Notes: generated by a model not told the origin, from the sequence alone. Shown: positions 18,196 to 28,166, numbered from the stretch's first letter. The stretch is DNA of 64,000 nt from Epilithonimonas caeni DSM 17710 (GCF_000426465.1 NZ_AUFK01000009.1:186001-250000), one strand, 5' to 3'. Program-made: numbers and translations.

Positions 18196-18687
18196 ATGAA
18201 AAATATATTATTCGTATTCGTTCTCATCGGTTTGTCAGTTTCAGCATTTGCACAGTCTGGTCCGCCTGCTGGCGATGCAAAAGTGGGAGAGTTCTATGGT
18301 CAGGATGTTTCTGCAAGAGCTATTAAGAAAGCAATTTCCACAGACGCGTTGAATAAAGAACTGAAATCAACACCAAAAATTGCCAAAACTTCAGTAAAAG
18401 GAAAAGTGACCGGCGTTTGCCCTAAAAAAGGATGTTGGGTAAGTCTGGCAACGGATTCCGGAGAAACTTTCTTCGTTAAGATGAAAGATTACGCATTCTT
18501 TGTTCCAACCGCTTTGGAAGGTAAAACTGTAGTGTTGGAAGGCAGCGCAGAAAGCAAAACCACTTCTGTGAAAGAATTGCAACATTACGCAGAAGACGCC
18601 AAAAAATCTCAGGCAGAAATTGACGCTATCAAAGAACCAAAAACAGAAACCAGATTTTTGGCAAGTGCCATCAAGGTTGTAGAATAG
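18196..18687 (+). CDS. DUF4920-domain secreted protein
   Basis: 163 residues with a signal peptide (VLIGLSVSAFAQ). The central domain has an OB-fold-like beta pattern with GVCPKKGCWV, two cysteines close together that could form a disulfide or bind metal, and FFVKMKDYAFFVP. This matches the DUF4920 family of periplasmic proteins of unknown role. It is followed by a terminator at 18709. Confidence 0.8.
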   Translation: MKNILFVFVLIGLSVSAFAQSGPPAGDAKVGEFYGQDVSARAIKKAISTDALNKELKSTPKIAKTSVKGKVTGVCPKKGCWVSLATDSGETFFVKMKDYAFFVPTALEGKTVVLEGSAESKTTSVKELQHYAEDAKKSQAEIDAIKEPKTETRFLASAIKVVE

Positions 18688-18708
18688 TTTGATCACAATA
18701 TAATTTAT

Positions 18709-18736
18709 AAGCTCTGGATTTTTCCGGAGCTTTTTT
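18709..18736 (+). terminator. Rho-independent terminator
   Basis: AAGCTCTGGA pairs with TCCGGAGCTT (one wobble), followed by a T run. Confidence 0.85.
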
Positions 18737-18739
18737 ATT

Positions 18740-19200
18740 GGGGCGGAACTCTTTGTTTTGTTTGCCTTTCATTCAGTCCATAAAAGAAATTTTCTCCATG
18801 GTAAACAAAACTGGCAGATCGGGCTAGTAGTTTATCCTGAGCTTGTCGAAGGGCTCATATCTTTTGTTTTTTTATAAACATTTGTATTTCTGATAGAACC
18901 CGAATCCCAGAAAAAAACAAAAGGATAACCATTGCTATCTCTTATGCGCTGGCGCAAGATTTACGTTTAAACAAGATTACTTTTCGAGATTCGAACCAAC
19001 GAATTTTCTTTGCTGAGTTTGAAGTTTATACTGACCTTGTCGAAGTACCTTTGCGAACCTTAAAATGTTTTCAATAATATCAAAGAATCTTTGCGAACTT
19101 TGCGTTTAAAAAGAAATAGGGATATGGATTTTGAAAATAATTATCCTATTCTCATTTGCATAATTCCTTTGAAACCCCGTCAATTCTGCTTATATTTACA
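18740..19200. repeat. Gene-free stretch made of intergenic repeat fragments
   Basis: No open reading frame of note in about 460 bases. It contains pieces of sequence types that recur between genes in flavobacterial genomes: CTGAGCTTGTCGAAGGG at about 18838, a partial second copy CTTGTCGAAG at about 19037, and two copies of an ATCTTTGCGAAC / CCTTTGCGAAC motif (about 19050-19105). They look like decayed remnants of repeat elements. Whether they are transcribed is not visible. Confidence 0.5.
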
Positions 19201-19217
19201 CTCTAAATTTTCAAACA

Positions 19218-20054
19218 ATGGCAGACTGGAAAATCATCAAAGAATACGAAGATATTACCTATAAAAAATCCAACGGCGTTGCAAGAATCGCTATCAACAG
19301 ACCGGAAGTTAGAAACGCTTTCCGACCGAAAACAACCTCAGAATTATATGATGCTTTTTATGATGCTTACGAAGATTCATCAATTGGCGTTGTATTATTG
19401 ACAGGAGAAGGGCCAAGTCCAAAAGATGGTGGTCACGCTTTCTGCAGCGGTGGCGACCAAAGAGCACGTGGGCATCAAGGTTACGTTGGCGAAGACGGCA
19501 GACATCGTCTTAATATCTTAGAAGTTCAGCGTTTGATTCGTTTTATGCCAAAAGCTGTGATTGCTGTGGTTAATGGCTGGGCAGTTGGTGGTGGACATTC
19601 GCTTCACGTGGTTTGCGATTTGACTTTGGCAAGTGAAGAACACGCTATTTTCAAACAAACTGATGCTGATGTGACTAGCTTTGACGGTGGTTATGGCTCT
19701 GCATATCTGGCAAAAATGGTTGGTCAGAAAAAAGCTAGGGAGATTTTCTTCTTAGGTAGAAATTATTCGGCTCAGGAAGCTGCGGATATGGGAATGGTAA
19801 ATGCCGTAATTCCTCATGCAGAATTGGAAGACACAGCTTACGAATGGGCTCAGGAAATCCTTGCTAAATCTCCAACTTCCATCAGAATGCTGAAATTCGC
19901 TATGAATCTGACAGACGATGGAATGGTTGGTCAGCAGATTTTTGCAGGCGAAGCAACGCGTTTGGCTTATATGACTGAAGAAGCAAAAGAAGGTAGAAAT
20001 GCTTTTCTGGAAAAACGTAAACCGGATTTCGGAGACGACCAGTGGATTTCTTAA
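19218..20054 (+). CDS. menB: 1,4-dihydroxy-2-naphthoyl-CoA synthase
   Basis: 278-residue crotonase-fold enzyme that cyclises O-succinylbenzoyl-CoA in menaquinone biosynthesis. Family motifs include FCSGGDQRARG, the oxyanion-hole loop NGWAVGGGHSLH and DGGYGSAYLAKMVGQKKARE. Length is normal. menA lies two genes downstream on the same strand with a serine hydrolase between them, so the three probably form one transcript supplying the respiratory quinone. Confidence 0.94.
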   Translation: MADWKIIKEYEDITYKKSNGVARIAINRPEVRNAFRPKTTSELYDAFYDAYEDSSIGVVLLTGEGPSPKDGGHAFCSGGDQRARGHQGYVGEDGRHRLNILEVQRLIRFMPKAVIAVVNGWAVGGGHSLHVVCDLTLASEEHAIFKQTDADVTSFDGGYGSAYLAKMVGQKKAREIFFLGRNYSAQEAADMGMVNAVIPHAELEDTAYEWAQEILAKSPTSIRMLKFAMNLTDDGMVGQQIFAGEATRLAYMTEEAKEGRNAFLEKRKPDFGDDQWIS

Positions 20055-20081
20055 AATAATTTAGTTTAAAATCTATTTCTA

Positions 20082-21623
20082 ATGTTCAATCCGTCTTTTA
20101 TTTGCAGAAAAGCAATCTTGCCACAAATGGCTTTTGCCTGTGCTTTGTTTTCGGCTCAGAGTCCTTTGCAAAAAAGTATTCCTGAGAAGGAAGGCATTTC
20201 TTCGGAAGCAATTGTCAAGTTTTTACAAGCTGCAAATAAATTGCCATCCACCGAGTTTAAAAGTTTTATGCTTCTCAGGCGCGGAAAAGTGATTTCGGAT
20301 GTGCATTGGGATCCTTATCAGAAAGATTTAAAGAACAGATTATATTCTTGCAGTAAGAGTTTTACTGCAACTGCAATCGGTTTTGCCGTCCAGGAAAATA
20401 AGTTGAAAGTTACCGATAAAGTCATTTCGTTTTTTCCGGATAAACAACCTTCAGAAATCAGTGATAATCTTAAAGAATTATCAATCCAAAATCTCCTCAC
20501 AATGTCGTCGGGAATGGCGAAAGAACCTGATTTCATCCGTGGAAGCGAAAACGATTGGGTAAAAGCTTATCTGGCTGTTCCTATTGATAATAAACCAGGA
20601 AGTAAATTCAATTATAGTTCGTTGGCCACATTTATGCTTTCGGCGATTATCCAGAAAGTGACTGGTCAAACTGTTGCAGATTATTTGAAGCCAAGATTAT
20701 TTGAACCACTTGGAATCAAAGGTTACGATTGGGAAAGTAATCCGCAAGGCATTAATACAGGCGGTTGGGGATTGCGTGTGAAAACGGAAGATATGGCCAA
20801 ATTTGCTCAGCTTTTCCTCCAAAAAGGAAAGTGGAACGGAAAGCAAATTATCTCTGAAGATTGGATTAATGAAGCAAGTTCTGCACATATTTTACAAAAT
20901 CCAAATGCTGACGAAAAGCTGAAAAGCGAAAACGATTGGGTTCAGGGTTATGGCTATCAGATGTGGAGAAGTCGTTTCAATTCCTTCCGAGGAGATGGCG
21001 CTTACGGTCAATTCATGTTGGTTTTGCCAGAACAAGATGCAGTTGTGATTATGACGGCAGAAAGTAACAATCTTCAGGAAGAATTGAACCTTGTTTGGGA
21101 ACATCTTTTACCAGCATTTCAACCAAAAGCGATTCCCGAAAATAGATCAGCTTACCAGAAACTTAAGGATTTGGAAAATGATCTTTCCATTGCAGCTTTG
21201 AAAAGCGAAATCTTTCCGAAAATTGATAAAACTTTCAATTTCGTTGAGAACAAAGATAAATATCAATCGATAGAATTAAAATCGAATGGTCAAAAACTCG
21301 AAATGAAATTAATGATTGACGGAAAATCTTATCCATTCGAATTCACTTCAGGAAAATGGAATCAGCAGGAAACAATGTGGATTCAGCCAACTTCGGACAG
21401 AAAATCTATAACAGATAGTTACAAACTTTATCCTGCGAAAATCACAAATAGTTTTCGTTGGAAAGGTGAAAATACTTTAGAACTGAAAACAATTTATCTG
21501 GAAACGCCACACTCACATTTAATGGATATCACTTTCGATAATGATTCTCTCGTTTTCGAATTAAAAAATAGCGCGGATTTTGGAAAAAAATCAACGATTT
21601 TAAAAGCCACAGAAATAAAATAA
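20082..21623 (+). CDS. Serine hydrolase, class C beta-lactamase family
   Basis: 513 residues. An N-terminal signal-like segment (MAFACALFSAQ) is followed by a beta-lactamase/transpeptidase-like domain: SxxK motif SCSK (about 91-94), a Y-S-S in KFNYSSLATF in the YxN position, and a C-terminal lipocalin-like beta region of about 150 residues. The enzyme is likely periplasmic and may act on peptides or esters; activity on antibiotics cannot be inferred. It sits between menB and menA and its stop abuts the menA start. Confidence 0.85.
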   Translation: MFNPSFICRKAILPQMAFACALFSAQSPLQKSIPEKEGISSEAIVKFLQAANKLPSTEFKSFMLLRRGKVISDVHWDPYQKDLKNRLYSCSKSFTATAIGFAVQENKLKVTDKVISFFPDKQPSEISDNLKELSIQNLLTMSSGMAKEPDFIRGSENDWVKAYLAVPIDNKPGSKFNYSSLATFMLSAIIQKVTGQTVADYLKPRLFEPLGIKGYDWESNPQGINTGGWGLRVKTEDMAKFAQLFLQKGKWNGKQIISEDWINEASSAHILQNPNADEKLKSENDWVQGYGYQMWRSRFNSFRGDGAYGQFMLVLPEQDAVVIMTAESNNLQEELNLVWEHLLPAFQPKAIPENRSAYQKLKDLENDLSIAALKSEIFPKIDKTFNFVENKDKYQSIELKSNGQKLEMKLMIDGKSYPFEFTSGKWNQQETMWIQPTSDRKSITDSYKLYPAKITNSFRWKGENTLELKTIYLETPHSHLMDITFDNDSLVFELKNSADFGKKSTILKATEIK

Positions 21624-22553
21624 ATGAAACATTGGATACAAGCTGCGAGGCTTAGAACATTACCACTTTCACTCAGTGGGATTATTATGGGAGCTTTCAT
21701 CGCAAAATGGAGGCTTTCTGAGAATGGAGAAACTTGGGACTGGAGAATTTTCGCTTTGGCACTTCTCGTAACATTATTATATCAAATCCTTTCCAACTTT
21801 GCCAACGATTATGGTGATGGTATAAAAGGAACGGACAAAAATAGAATAGGAGAAGCTGAGCAACGAGCTGTAGCTTCTGGAAAAATTACCGCAGTTCAAA
21901 TGCGAAATGCAGTTATCTTACTTTCAATTTTATCATTTTTAGCAACGATTGCATTGTTGTATGTTGCTTTTTATCCTGCAAATATTAGAGAGTTCTGGAT
22001 TTTCATCGGATTGGGAGTTGCTTCTATTTTGGCAGCGATTGGATATACAGTTGGGAAAAAACCATATGGATATTTAGGTTTGGGAGATATTTTTGTGTTC
22101 GTATTTTTCGGATTGGTTTCGGTTTGCGGAAGTTATTTCCTGTTTACCAAATCATTCAGCTGGGATGTCTTATTTCCTGCAACAGCAGTCGGAATGTTGA
22201 GTATGGCCGTTCTTAATCTGAATAATATGAGAGACATCGTTAATGATGAATTATCTGGCAAAAAAACGTTTGCGCTGAAGATTGGTTTCAAGAAAGCAAT
22301 GATTTATGAGATTGTCTTGTTGCAATTACCAATTCTTTTGATGTTGGCTTTTCTAATGTACAACGGATTCCAGGCGCAAGGGAAATATTATCCTTTCATC
22401 GTTATGATTTTGATTTTCCCGTTCATCAAATTAAGGAGAAGCATAATGGCTGTAAACGAACCAAAATTACTCGACCCATTTCTGAAACAAGTCGGTATAT
22501 TGACCTTCCTGATGGCGGTTTTGACAGCTTTCGGACTTAATTATTTTAATTGA
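21624..22553 (+). CDS. menA: 1,4-dihydroxy-2-naphthoate polyprenyltransferase
   Basis: 309-residue integral membrane prenyltransferase of the UbiA superfamily. It attaches the isoprenoid chain to DHNA in menaquinone synthesis. The first Asp-rich motif appears as NFANDYGDGIKGTD (about 55-68) and the second as NNMRDIVND; eight to nine membrane segments are visible. The start ATG directly follows the upstream stop codon, so translation is coupled. Confidence 0.93.
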   Translation: MKHWIQAARLRTLPLSLSGIIMGAFIAKWRLSENGETWDWRIFALALLVTLLYQILSNFANDYGDGIKGTDKNRIGEAEQRAVASGKITAVQMRNAVILLSILSFLATIALLYVAFYPANIREFWIFIGLGVASILAAIGYTVGKKPYGYLGLGDIFVFVFFGLVSVCGSYFLFTKSFSWDVLFPATAVGMLSMAVLNLNNMRDIVNDELSGKKTFALKIGFKKAMIYEIVLLQLPILLMLAFLMYNGFQAQGKYYPFIVMILIFPFIKLRRSIMAVNEPKLLDPFLKQVGILTFLMAVLTAFGLNYFN

Positions 22554-22569
22554 TTAAATTTAATATAAA

Positions 22570-23253
22570 ATGAAAATAAAATTCTTGGGACAAAACTGTT
22601 TTTTGTTCACATATAACGGCGTAACAATTCTTTCCGACCCTTTTTACAATTATCAGAAAGCGCAATCCGGATTTGATATCAAAGCTCAGAAAATTGATTA
22701 TGTCTTGATTACACATGCGCATGGCGACCATATCGCTGATGTGAAAGAAGTTCTTGAAAATCATCCTGATGCAACTGTAATTGGACAACCAGAGATTTGC
22801 GGTTATTTTGGACATTCTAATAATATCGATATCAATTTCGGAGGTTCTGCCAAGTTGGATGGTTTGAAGATTTCTATGGTTCCGGCATTACACACAAGTT
22901 CTTTTCCAGATGGTTCTTACGGAGGATTAGCTTCCGGATATATTTTTAGATTTGCTGATGGAAGAAACCTTTATTTGGCCGGAGATACAGGTGTAACTGC
23001 TGAAATGAGCCTGTTTCCGCAAGTTTTCGGGAAATTAGATTTATCCATTCTTCCGGTTGGGAAACATTACACGATGTGTCCTAGAAAAGCGGCTTTCGCA
23101 GCTTCAGAATTATTGAAAACGCCTAAAGTAATTGGTTGCCATTTCGATACATTTCCACCAATTGAAATCAATCACGATGATGCGAAAAAGCATTTCTCAG
23201 ATAAGAACATCGAGTTTTCTTTACCAAAACTAGGAGAAGAGTTCGAATTTTAA
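22570..23253 (+). CDS. UPF0173 metal-dependent hydrolase (metallo-beta-lactamase fold)
   Basis: 227 residues. The zinc-binding motif THAHGDH (about 50-56) and later His/Asp residues (PALHTSS, AGDTG, GCHFDTFPP) define the family. Substrate is unknown. It follows menA by 16 bases and probably belongs to the same transcript. Confidence 0.9.
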   Translation: MKIKFLGQNCFLFTYNGVTILSDPFYNYQKAQSGFDIKAQKIDYVLITHAHGDHIADVKEVLENHPDATVIGQPEICGYFGHSNNIDINFGGSAKLDGLKISMVPALHTSSFPDGSYGGLASGYIFRFADGRNLYLAGDTGVTAEMSLFPQVFGKLDLSILPVGKHYTMCPRKAAFAASELLKTPKVIGCHFDTFPPIEINHDDAKKHFSDKNIEFSLPKLGEEFEF

Positions 23254-23327
23254 TTAAAAAAATTAAGAGATTAAGTAATTTCAAAAACCTGAATATTGCT
23301 TAATCTCTTAACTTATAGAAATAAAAA

Positions 23328-23424
23328 ATGGCAAGCTACCTAAATCACACCGCTACAACCGATTACCTTTGCTGCGTTCCCACCCTGGAGGATTCTCAGG
23401 AGCTGGTTGTTTAGGACTTGCCGG
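23328..23424 (-). ncRNA. ffs: Signal recognition particle RNA, bacterial small type
   Basis: Read on the minus strand, the ends pair (CTTGCC with GGCAAG, then TTTAGG with CCTAAA, then GGTTGT with ACAACC). The apical part CAGGGTGGGAACGCAGCA shows the SRP domain IV pattern: a GGAA tetraloop closed by GTG/CGC and the flanking internal loops 5'-CAGG and AGCA-3'. A TATCTTTG -7 element at 23427-23434 (minus) places the transcript start near 23420. It binds Ffh to form the SRP that targets membrane proteins. Confidence 0.9.
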
Positions 23425-23426
23425 TG

Positions 23427-23434
23427 CAAAGATA
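23427..23434 (-). promoter_or_regulatory. -7 promoter element of the SRP RNA
   Basis: The minus strand reads TATCTTTG, the commonest form of TAnnTTTG, immediately before the RNA. Confidence 0.75.
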
Positions 23435-23576
23435 GAAATTTAAAATGAAAATGAGAAAAGAACGAAGAAGAAAGACCAAAGAATCCAACCAAAAATTGAT
23501 AATCGACTGATTTTTAATTTGATTTTTTTTTAATGTCTTTCATCTTTTTTCTATTATCTGTTAATCTGATTATATT

Positions 23577-24164
23577 ATGACAAAAAATCCTGTAGCCGTT
23601 GGGTTTGGTTTATTTTTAACGACAATGCTGGTGTTCTTCGTGGTTTATTATTTCTTCGCAGATGCCAATTATTTCGATACTAGTATGAAGGTCAATGCTT
23701 TCGGGATGACTTTCTTGTATGTTCTGGCTGGATTTCTTTCCGTTCTTTGGTTGCGTGGAGAGAACAAAATTACTTACCCGCAGGCCTTCAAACAATGTTT
23801 CGTAACTCTGTTCATAGGAGGTGGACTTTCTATGTTGTCCATTTTCGCTTTCCTTAATTATATTGATACAGATGCCAGAGAAATGCTGAATCATCAATAC
23901 ATCCAAACAGAAATGAAAAATCTGGATGAGTCATATGCAAAACTGAAAGTAGAAGCAGCAAATCAAAAAGACCGTACGAAAGCTAAAGAGTTGGAAGATA
24001 ATTACAACGACGCAAAATTAGCGAGGGAGATTGCTAGAAAGGAGAACAAAAATTATTTTTCTTTCCAATTTTTATCAGCTGTCTTTGGTGGTTTTTTACT
24101 ATTTTATTTACTTTTGTCTATTATCATCGCGGGCTTTTTGAAAAACAAAAAACGCTACGAGTAA
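23577..24164 (+). CDS. DUF4199 membrane protein
   Basis: 195 residues with four membrane segments. Three are N-terminal and one C-terminal, separated by a charged helical stretch (about 115-160). This matches the DUF4199 family, common in Bacteroidota and often next to a GT2 glycosyltransferase, as here (next gene). Function unknown. Confidence 0.8.
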   Translation: MTKNPVAVGFGLFLTTMLVFFVVYYFFADANYFDTSMKVNAFGMTFLYVLAGFLSVLWLRGENKITYPQAFKQCFVTLFIGGGLSMLSIFAFLNYIDTDAREMLNHQYIQTEMKNLDESYAKLKVEAANQKDRTKAKELEDNYNDAKLAREIARKENKNYFSFQFLSAVFGGFLLFYLLLSIIIAGFLKNKKRYE

Positions 24165-24271
24165 GATGTTGGATAATAAATAATTAACGGGTATTATTTA
24201 AATAAATTATTTACTCTAAAATTAAAAATTCTAATATCTGATATCTAACATCTAATATCTTTTTATAAAAA

Positions 24272-25225
24272 ATGAATCTTTCTATAATCATTCCATTGCT
24301 TAACGAGCAAGACTCTCTGGAAGAGTTGTTCACAAGGATTGACACGGTTTGCCGTTCCAATAAATTATCTTACGAAGTTTGGTTCATAGACGACGGAAGT
24401 ACAGATTTGTCCTGGTCTATCATAGAAAATATGAAGATCCAGAATCCGCAGATTCACGGAATTAAATTTTCCAAGAATTATGGTAAATCACAGGCACTTC
24501 ATGCAGCTTTCGAAAAAGTAAATGGTGATGTGATAATTACAATGGACGCTGATTTACAGGATTTTCCGGAAGAGATTCCTGAGCTTTATGAAATGGTAAC
24601 CGCTGGTAATTACGACATCGTCTCCGGTTGGAAAAAGAAACGTTTCGATAATGTGATGACCAAAAATATCCCGTCAAAACTCTTCAATGCAGCGGCCAGA
24701 AAAGTATCTGGCGTTTCGCTTCACGATTTCAATTGTGGACTTAAAGCTTACAGAAAACAAGTCGTAAAATCTATTGACGTTTACGGTGATATGCACCGTT
24801 ATATTCCGGTTTTAGCGGCTAATGCAGGTTTCAGAAATATTACCGAAAAACCGGTTCAGCATCAGGCAAGACCTTATGGAACTTCGAAGTTTGGGACGGA
24901 ACGTTTTGTTCGCGGATTTTTGGATTTGGTAACGCTTTGGTTTGTTAGCAGATTTGGTGGCAGACCTATGCATTTCTTCGGAGCGGCGGGAACATTGATG
25001 TTCATCATTGGGTTTTTATCTGCGATTTGGCTTGGCGTTTCAAAGTTAATTGACGTTTATATTTTCAAAATCTACGGAAATCTGATTGCCAACAATCCTT
25101 GGTTTTTCATTGCATTGACAATGATGATTCTGGGAAGTCTACTTTTCGTAGCCGGATTCTTAGGCGAATTGATTATCAGAACCAACCGTGAGCATAAAAA
25201 TTATCATATTGAAGAAATGATATAA
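24272..25225 (+). CDS. Family 2 glycosyltransferase (DPM/GtrB-like)
   Basis: 317 residues. A GT2 domain (1-220) has the nucleotide-sugar motifs IIPLLNEQDSL, DDGSTD and MDADLQD. Two C-terminal membrane segments (about 233-255 and 275-297) are typical of enzymes that load sugars on undecaprenyl or dolichyl phosphate at the inner membrane. Acceptor and sugar are unknown. Preceding bases 24225-24262 are a run of short TAATATCT-type repeats. Confidence 0.9.
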   Translation: MNLSIIIPLLNEQDSLEELFTRIDTVCRSNKLSYEVWFIDDGSTDLSWSIIENMKIQNPQIHGIKFSKNYGKSQALHAAFEKVNGDVIITMDADLQDFPEEIPELYEMVTAGNYDIVSGWKKKRFDNVMTKNIPSKLFNAAARKVSGVSLHDFNCGLKAYRKQVVKSIDVYGDMHRYIPVLAANAGFRNITEKPVQHQARPYGTSKFGTERFVRGFLDLVTLWFVSRFGGRPMHFFGAAGTLMFIIGFLSAIWLGVSKLIDVYIFKIYGNLIANNPWFFIALTMMILGSLLFVAGFLGELIIRTNREHKNYHIEEMI

Positions 25226-25231
25226 TTATAA

Positions 25232-25531
25232 ATGAAATATTGGCTATTAAAAATTGGATTGATTCTATTTAATATATTTTATTCATTTTACTTTGATTAT
25301 CGTGTATTTAAAACTTTTAGAGTCAGAGAAGAATTTCCTACAGCAGTCAAAGATGAAAGCTTTTGGTTTTTAGTATTGATTTTATTAATAATTTTCAATT
25401 TTATTTTTGAAAAGCAATTTTTAAAACATACGAAAAGAAAAATGTCAATTATTCTACTTTTTGTAAACTTTATAATTGTTTTGCCGATAATATATTTTAC
25501 AATCAACGAACTAATAATAGAAGGTTTTTAA
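25232..25531 (+). CDS. Small membrane protein of unknown function
   Basis: 99 residues with three predicted membrane segments (about 5-22, 42-60, 70-92) and a basic loop between the second and third. No family recognised. It starts 6 bases after the glycosyltransferase and ends 6 bases before the next gene, so it is part of that transcript. Confidence 0.65.
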   Translation: MKYWLLKIGLILFNIFYSFYFDYRVFKTFRVREEFPTAVKDESFWFLVLILLIIFNFIFEKQFLKHTKRKMSIILLFVNFIIVLPIIYFTINELIIEGF

Positions 25532-25537
25532 AGTCAT

Positions 25538-26239
25538 ATGAAAAAACTATTATACTTATTTCTAATCTTAACAATCGTTTCCTGCGGAAAAGTAAAACCA
25601 AAAGGTGAAATCCAGTCCAAAGATGTTGAATTGGCTGAATTTTCCAAACTGGATTTAAAAGGAAAATTCCGAGTGTTTTATGTTCAAAGTCCACACAATT
25701 TTGTGAATGTAGAAACTTATCCTAGTTTCTTTGATAATCTTAATATTGAGGTTAAAGACAAAAATCTGTCAATCTCAGAGAAAAACGAAACGGATAAAGT
25801 TGATTTTTATAATATTACGATTTACGGGAAAAATCCTTTTGATGTGATTAAAATGGCTGATTCTGTGGAACTTAATATTTCCAGTCAGATGAAAGTTGAA
25901 AATTTTGCACTTCATTTAAAAGATAATGCTAAATTTATCGGTTCAGTGATTTCGGAAAAGTCAGAGATAGAAATGGCGAATAAAAGCCGGGCTAATCTGT
26001 TGGGAAAAACGACTTTAGCCAAGCTTAATATCAAAGATACTGCGAGTATTATTTCTCCGTATTGGTATATCAAAGATTTGGAAATCGATTCCCGGAACGG
26101 AAATTATGCAGAACTGAACGTAGATGAAGAAATCAAAGGTAAAATCGGTAATACTTCGAAATTGGTTTATTACGGAAGTCCTTCGAAAAAACTAAAAGTC
26201 ACTGAAAAGGCGGTTTTAGAAAACAAGAAAATAAATTAA
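25538..26239 (+). CDS. DUF2807/GIN-like lipoprotein
   Basis: 233 residues with a lipoprotein signal (LILTIVSCGK). The mature region is a repetitive beta-strand pattern, similar in design to the head GIN protein at 17246 but without its SSSG runs. Assignment to DUF2807 is by pattern only. It precedes the phosphosugar mutase gene by 18 bases. Confidence 0.65.
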   Translation: MKKLLYLFLILTIVSCGKVKPKGEIQSKDVELAEFSKLDLKGKFRVFYVQSPHNFVNVETYPSFFDNLNIEVKDKNLSISEKNETDKVDFYNITIYGKNPFDVIKMADSVELNISSQMKVENFALHLKDNAKFIGSVISEKSEIEMANKSRANLLGKTTLAKLNIKDTASIISPYWYIKDLEIDSRNGNYAELNVDEEIKGKIGNTSKLVYYGSPSKKLKVTEKAVLENKKIN

Positions 26240-26257
26240 AACAAAAAACTATAAATA

Positions 26258-27976
26258 ATGTCAGAATTATCAACATTAGATAAAGCAAAACTTTGGCTTG
26301 CAGAAGCATTTGATGAGGAAACCAGAAATGCCGTACAAACTTTAATCGATTCCAATTCTCCAGATTTGGAGGATTCTTTTTACAGGGAATTAGAATTCGG
26401 AACAGGAGGGATGCGCGGCGTAATGGGTGTTGGAACCAATCGTCTGAACAAATATACGTTAGGTCAGGCAACCCAAGGATTGGCAAATTATCTTCATCAG
26501 CAGTTTTCAGGCGAAATCAAAGTTGCGATTGCTTATGACGTTCGTAATAATTCGAAAGAATTCGGGAAAATTGTTGCGGATGTTTTAACAGCTAACGGAA
26601 TCAAAGTTCTGTTATTCAAACAACACCGTCCAACTCCGGAATTGTCTTTCACAGTAAGAGATAAAAGATGTAACGCAGGAATCGTTTTGACGGCTTCTCA
26701 CAACCCGCCGGAATATAATGGTTACAAAGTATATTGGAATGACGGTGCACAAATCGTTCCGCCGGATGATGAAAATATCATCAGAGAAGTTTATGCAACT
26801 AAGTTTGAGGACATCAAATTCAATGGAAATGACGATTTAATCGAATGGGTTGGTGAAGACCAGGATGATGTTTACATTGATGCTTGTATGGAAAATTCGC
26901 TTTATCAAAATGTGGGGAGAGATAATCTGAATATCGTGTTCACATCCATCCACGGAACAACTTACACAACTGTTCCAAAAGCATTGAAGAAAGCCGGATT
27001 TACTAAACTAGATTTGGTAAAGGAACAGATGATTCCAAGCGGGAACTTTCCAACGGTAGATTCCCCGAATCCGGAAGAACCTGCTGCATTGTCAATGGCA
27101 ATGGATTTGGCAAGAATAACTAATGCAGATATCGTTATCGGAACAGATCCGGACGGTGACAGATTAGGAATTGCTGTGAGAAATCTTGAAGGAGAAATGC
27201 AGCTTCTGAACGGCAATCAAACCAATACAATCCTGACCTATTATATCCTTGACCAATGGAAAAAAGCCGGAAAAATCACTGGTAAAGAATTCATTGGTTC
27301 TACGATTGTGACTTCTGATGTTTTCTTTGATGTTGCAGAGAAATTTGGTGTGGATTGCAAAGTCGGGTTGACCGGTTTCAAATGGATTGGAAAAATGATT
27401 CGTGATTTTGAAGGTCAGGAAAAATTCATTTGCGGCGGCGAAGAAAGTTTCGGGTTTATGACCGGGGATTTCGTTCGTGACAAAGATTCCTGTGGTTCAA
27501 TTTTAACAGCTTGTGAAATTGCTGCCTGGTGTAAAGCCAACGGAACAACGGTTTACGAATATATGATCGACATCTATAAAGAAGTAGGGTTGTATTACGA
27601 AGGCTTGATTAATGTTGTAAGAAAAGGCAGAAGCGGTGCTGAAGAAATCAATCAGATGATGAGCGATTTCAGAAATAATCCGCCTAAAGAAATTGCGGGT
27701 TCACCTGTTGCGGAATTGAAGGATTTCAAAGAACAGACCAGTTTGAATGCGGCTACTGGAGAAAAATCGGTAATGGATGATATTCCAAAGTCCAACGTCT
27801 TGATTTTCTATACTCAAGATGGAACTAAAGTTTGTGTTCGTCCTTCCGGAACCGAGCCTAAAATCAAATTCTATGTTTCTGTAAAAGACAGCATCAATTC
27901 AAATGAAGATTTTGTTGTAAAGCTTCCTGAATTGGAAGAGAAGATTGCCAAGGTGAAACAGGACCTCAATTTGTAA
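26258..27976 (+). CDS. Phospho-sugar mutase (phosphoglucomutase/phosphomannomutase)
   Basis: 572-residue alpha-D-phosphohexomutase. The active-site phosphoserine loop is TASHNP, the Mg2+ site DPDGDR, the sugar-binding loop GGEESFGF and the phosphate-binding loop RPSGTEPK. Length matches the long PgcA-type form that interconverts hexose 1- and 6-phosphates. Glucose versus mannose preference cannot be read from the sequence. A terminator follows at 28024. Confidence 0.93.
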   Translation: MSELSTLDKAKLWLAEAFDEETRNAVQTLIDSNSPDLEDSFYRELEFGTGGMRGVMGVGTNRLNKYTLGQATQGLANYLHQQFSGEIKVAIAYDVRNNSKEFGKIVADVLTANGIKVLLFKQHRPTPELSFTVRDKRCNAGIVLTASHNPPEYNGYKVYWNDGAQIVPPDDENIIREVYATKFEDIKFNGNDDLIEWVGEDQDDVYIDACMENSLYQNVGRDNLNIVFTSIHGTTYTTVPKALKKAGFTKLDLVKEQMIPSGNFPTVDSPNPEEPAALSMAMDLARITNADIVIGTDPDGDRLGIAVRNLEGEMQLLNGNQTNTILTYYILDQWKKAGKITGKEFIGSTIVTSDVFFDVAEKFGVDCKVGLTGFKWIGKMIRDFEGQEKFICGGEESFGFMTGDFVRDKDSCGSILTACEIAAWCKANGTTVYEYMIDIYKEVGLYYEGLINVVRKGRSGAEEINQMMSDFRNNPPKEIAGSPVAELKDFKEQTSLNAATGEKSVMDDIPKSNVLIFYTQDGTKVCVRPSGTEPKIKFYVSVKDSINSNEDFVVKLPELEEKIAKVKQDLNL

Positions 27977-28023
27977 TTGGAAATTTTTATCGGATAAAAA
28001 TATCATCTAAATATTTTTAAAAT

Positions 28024-28067
28024 AAAGTTCTCAATTACTGATTTAATTTAGTTTTGAGAACTTTTTT
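28024..28067 (+). terminator. Rho-independent terminator
   Basis: AAAGTTCTCAA pairs perfectly with TTGAGAACTTT, followed by TTTT. Confidence 0.75.
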
Positions 28068-28166
28068 GTTGTGTAATTTGATTTAGTCAGTTACATTTAA
28101 GACTTTTGTAAATCATAAAAAGTAAAATCCGGATTAAGTTCCGGGAGAACATCAAAAAATAACTCA

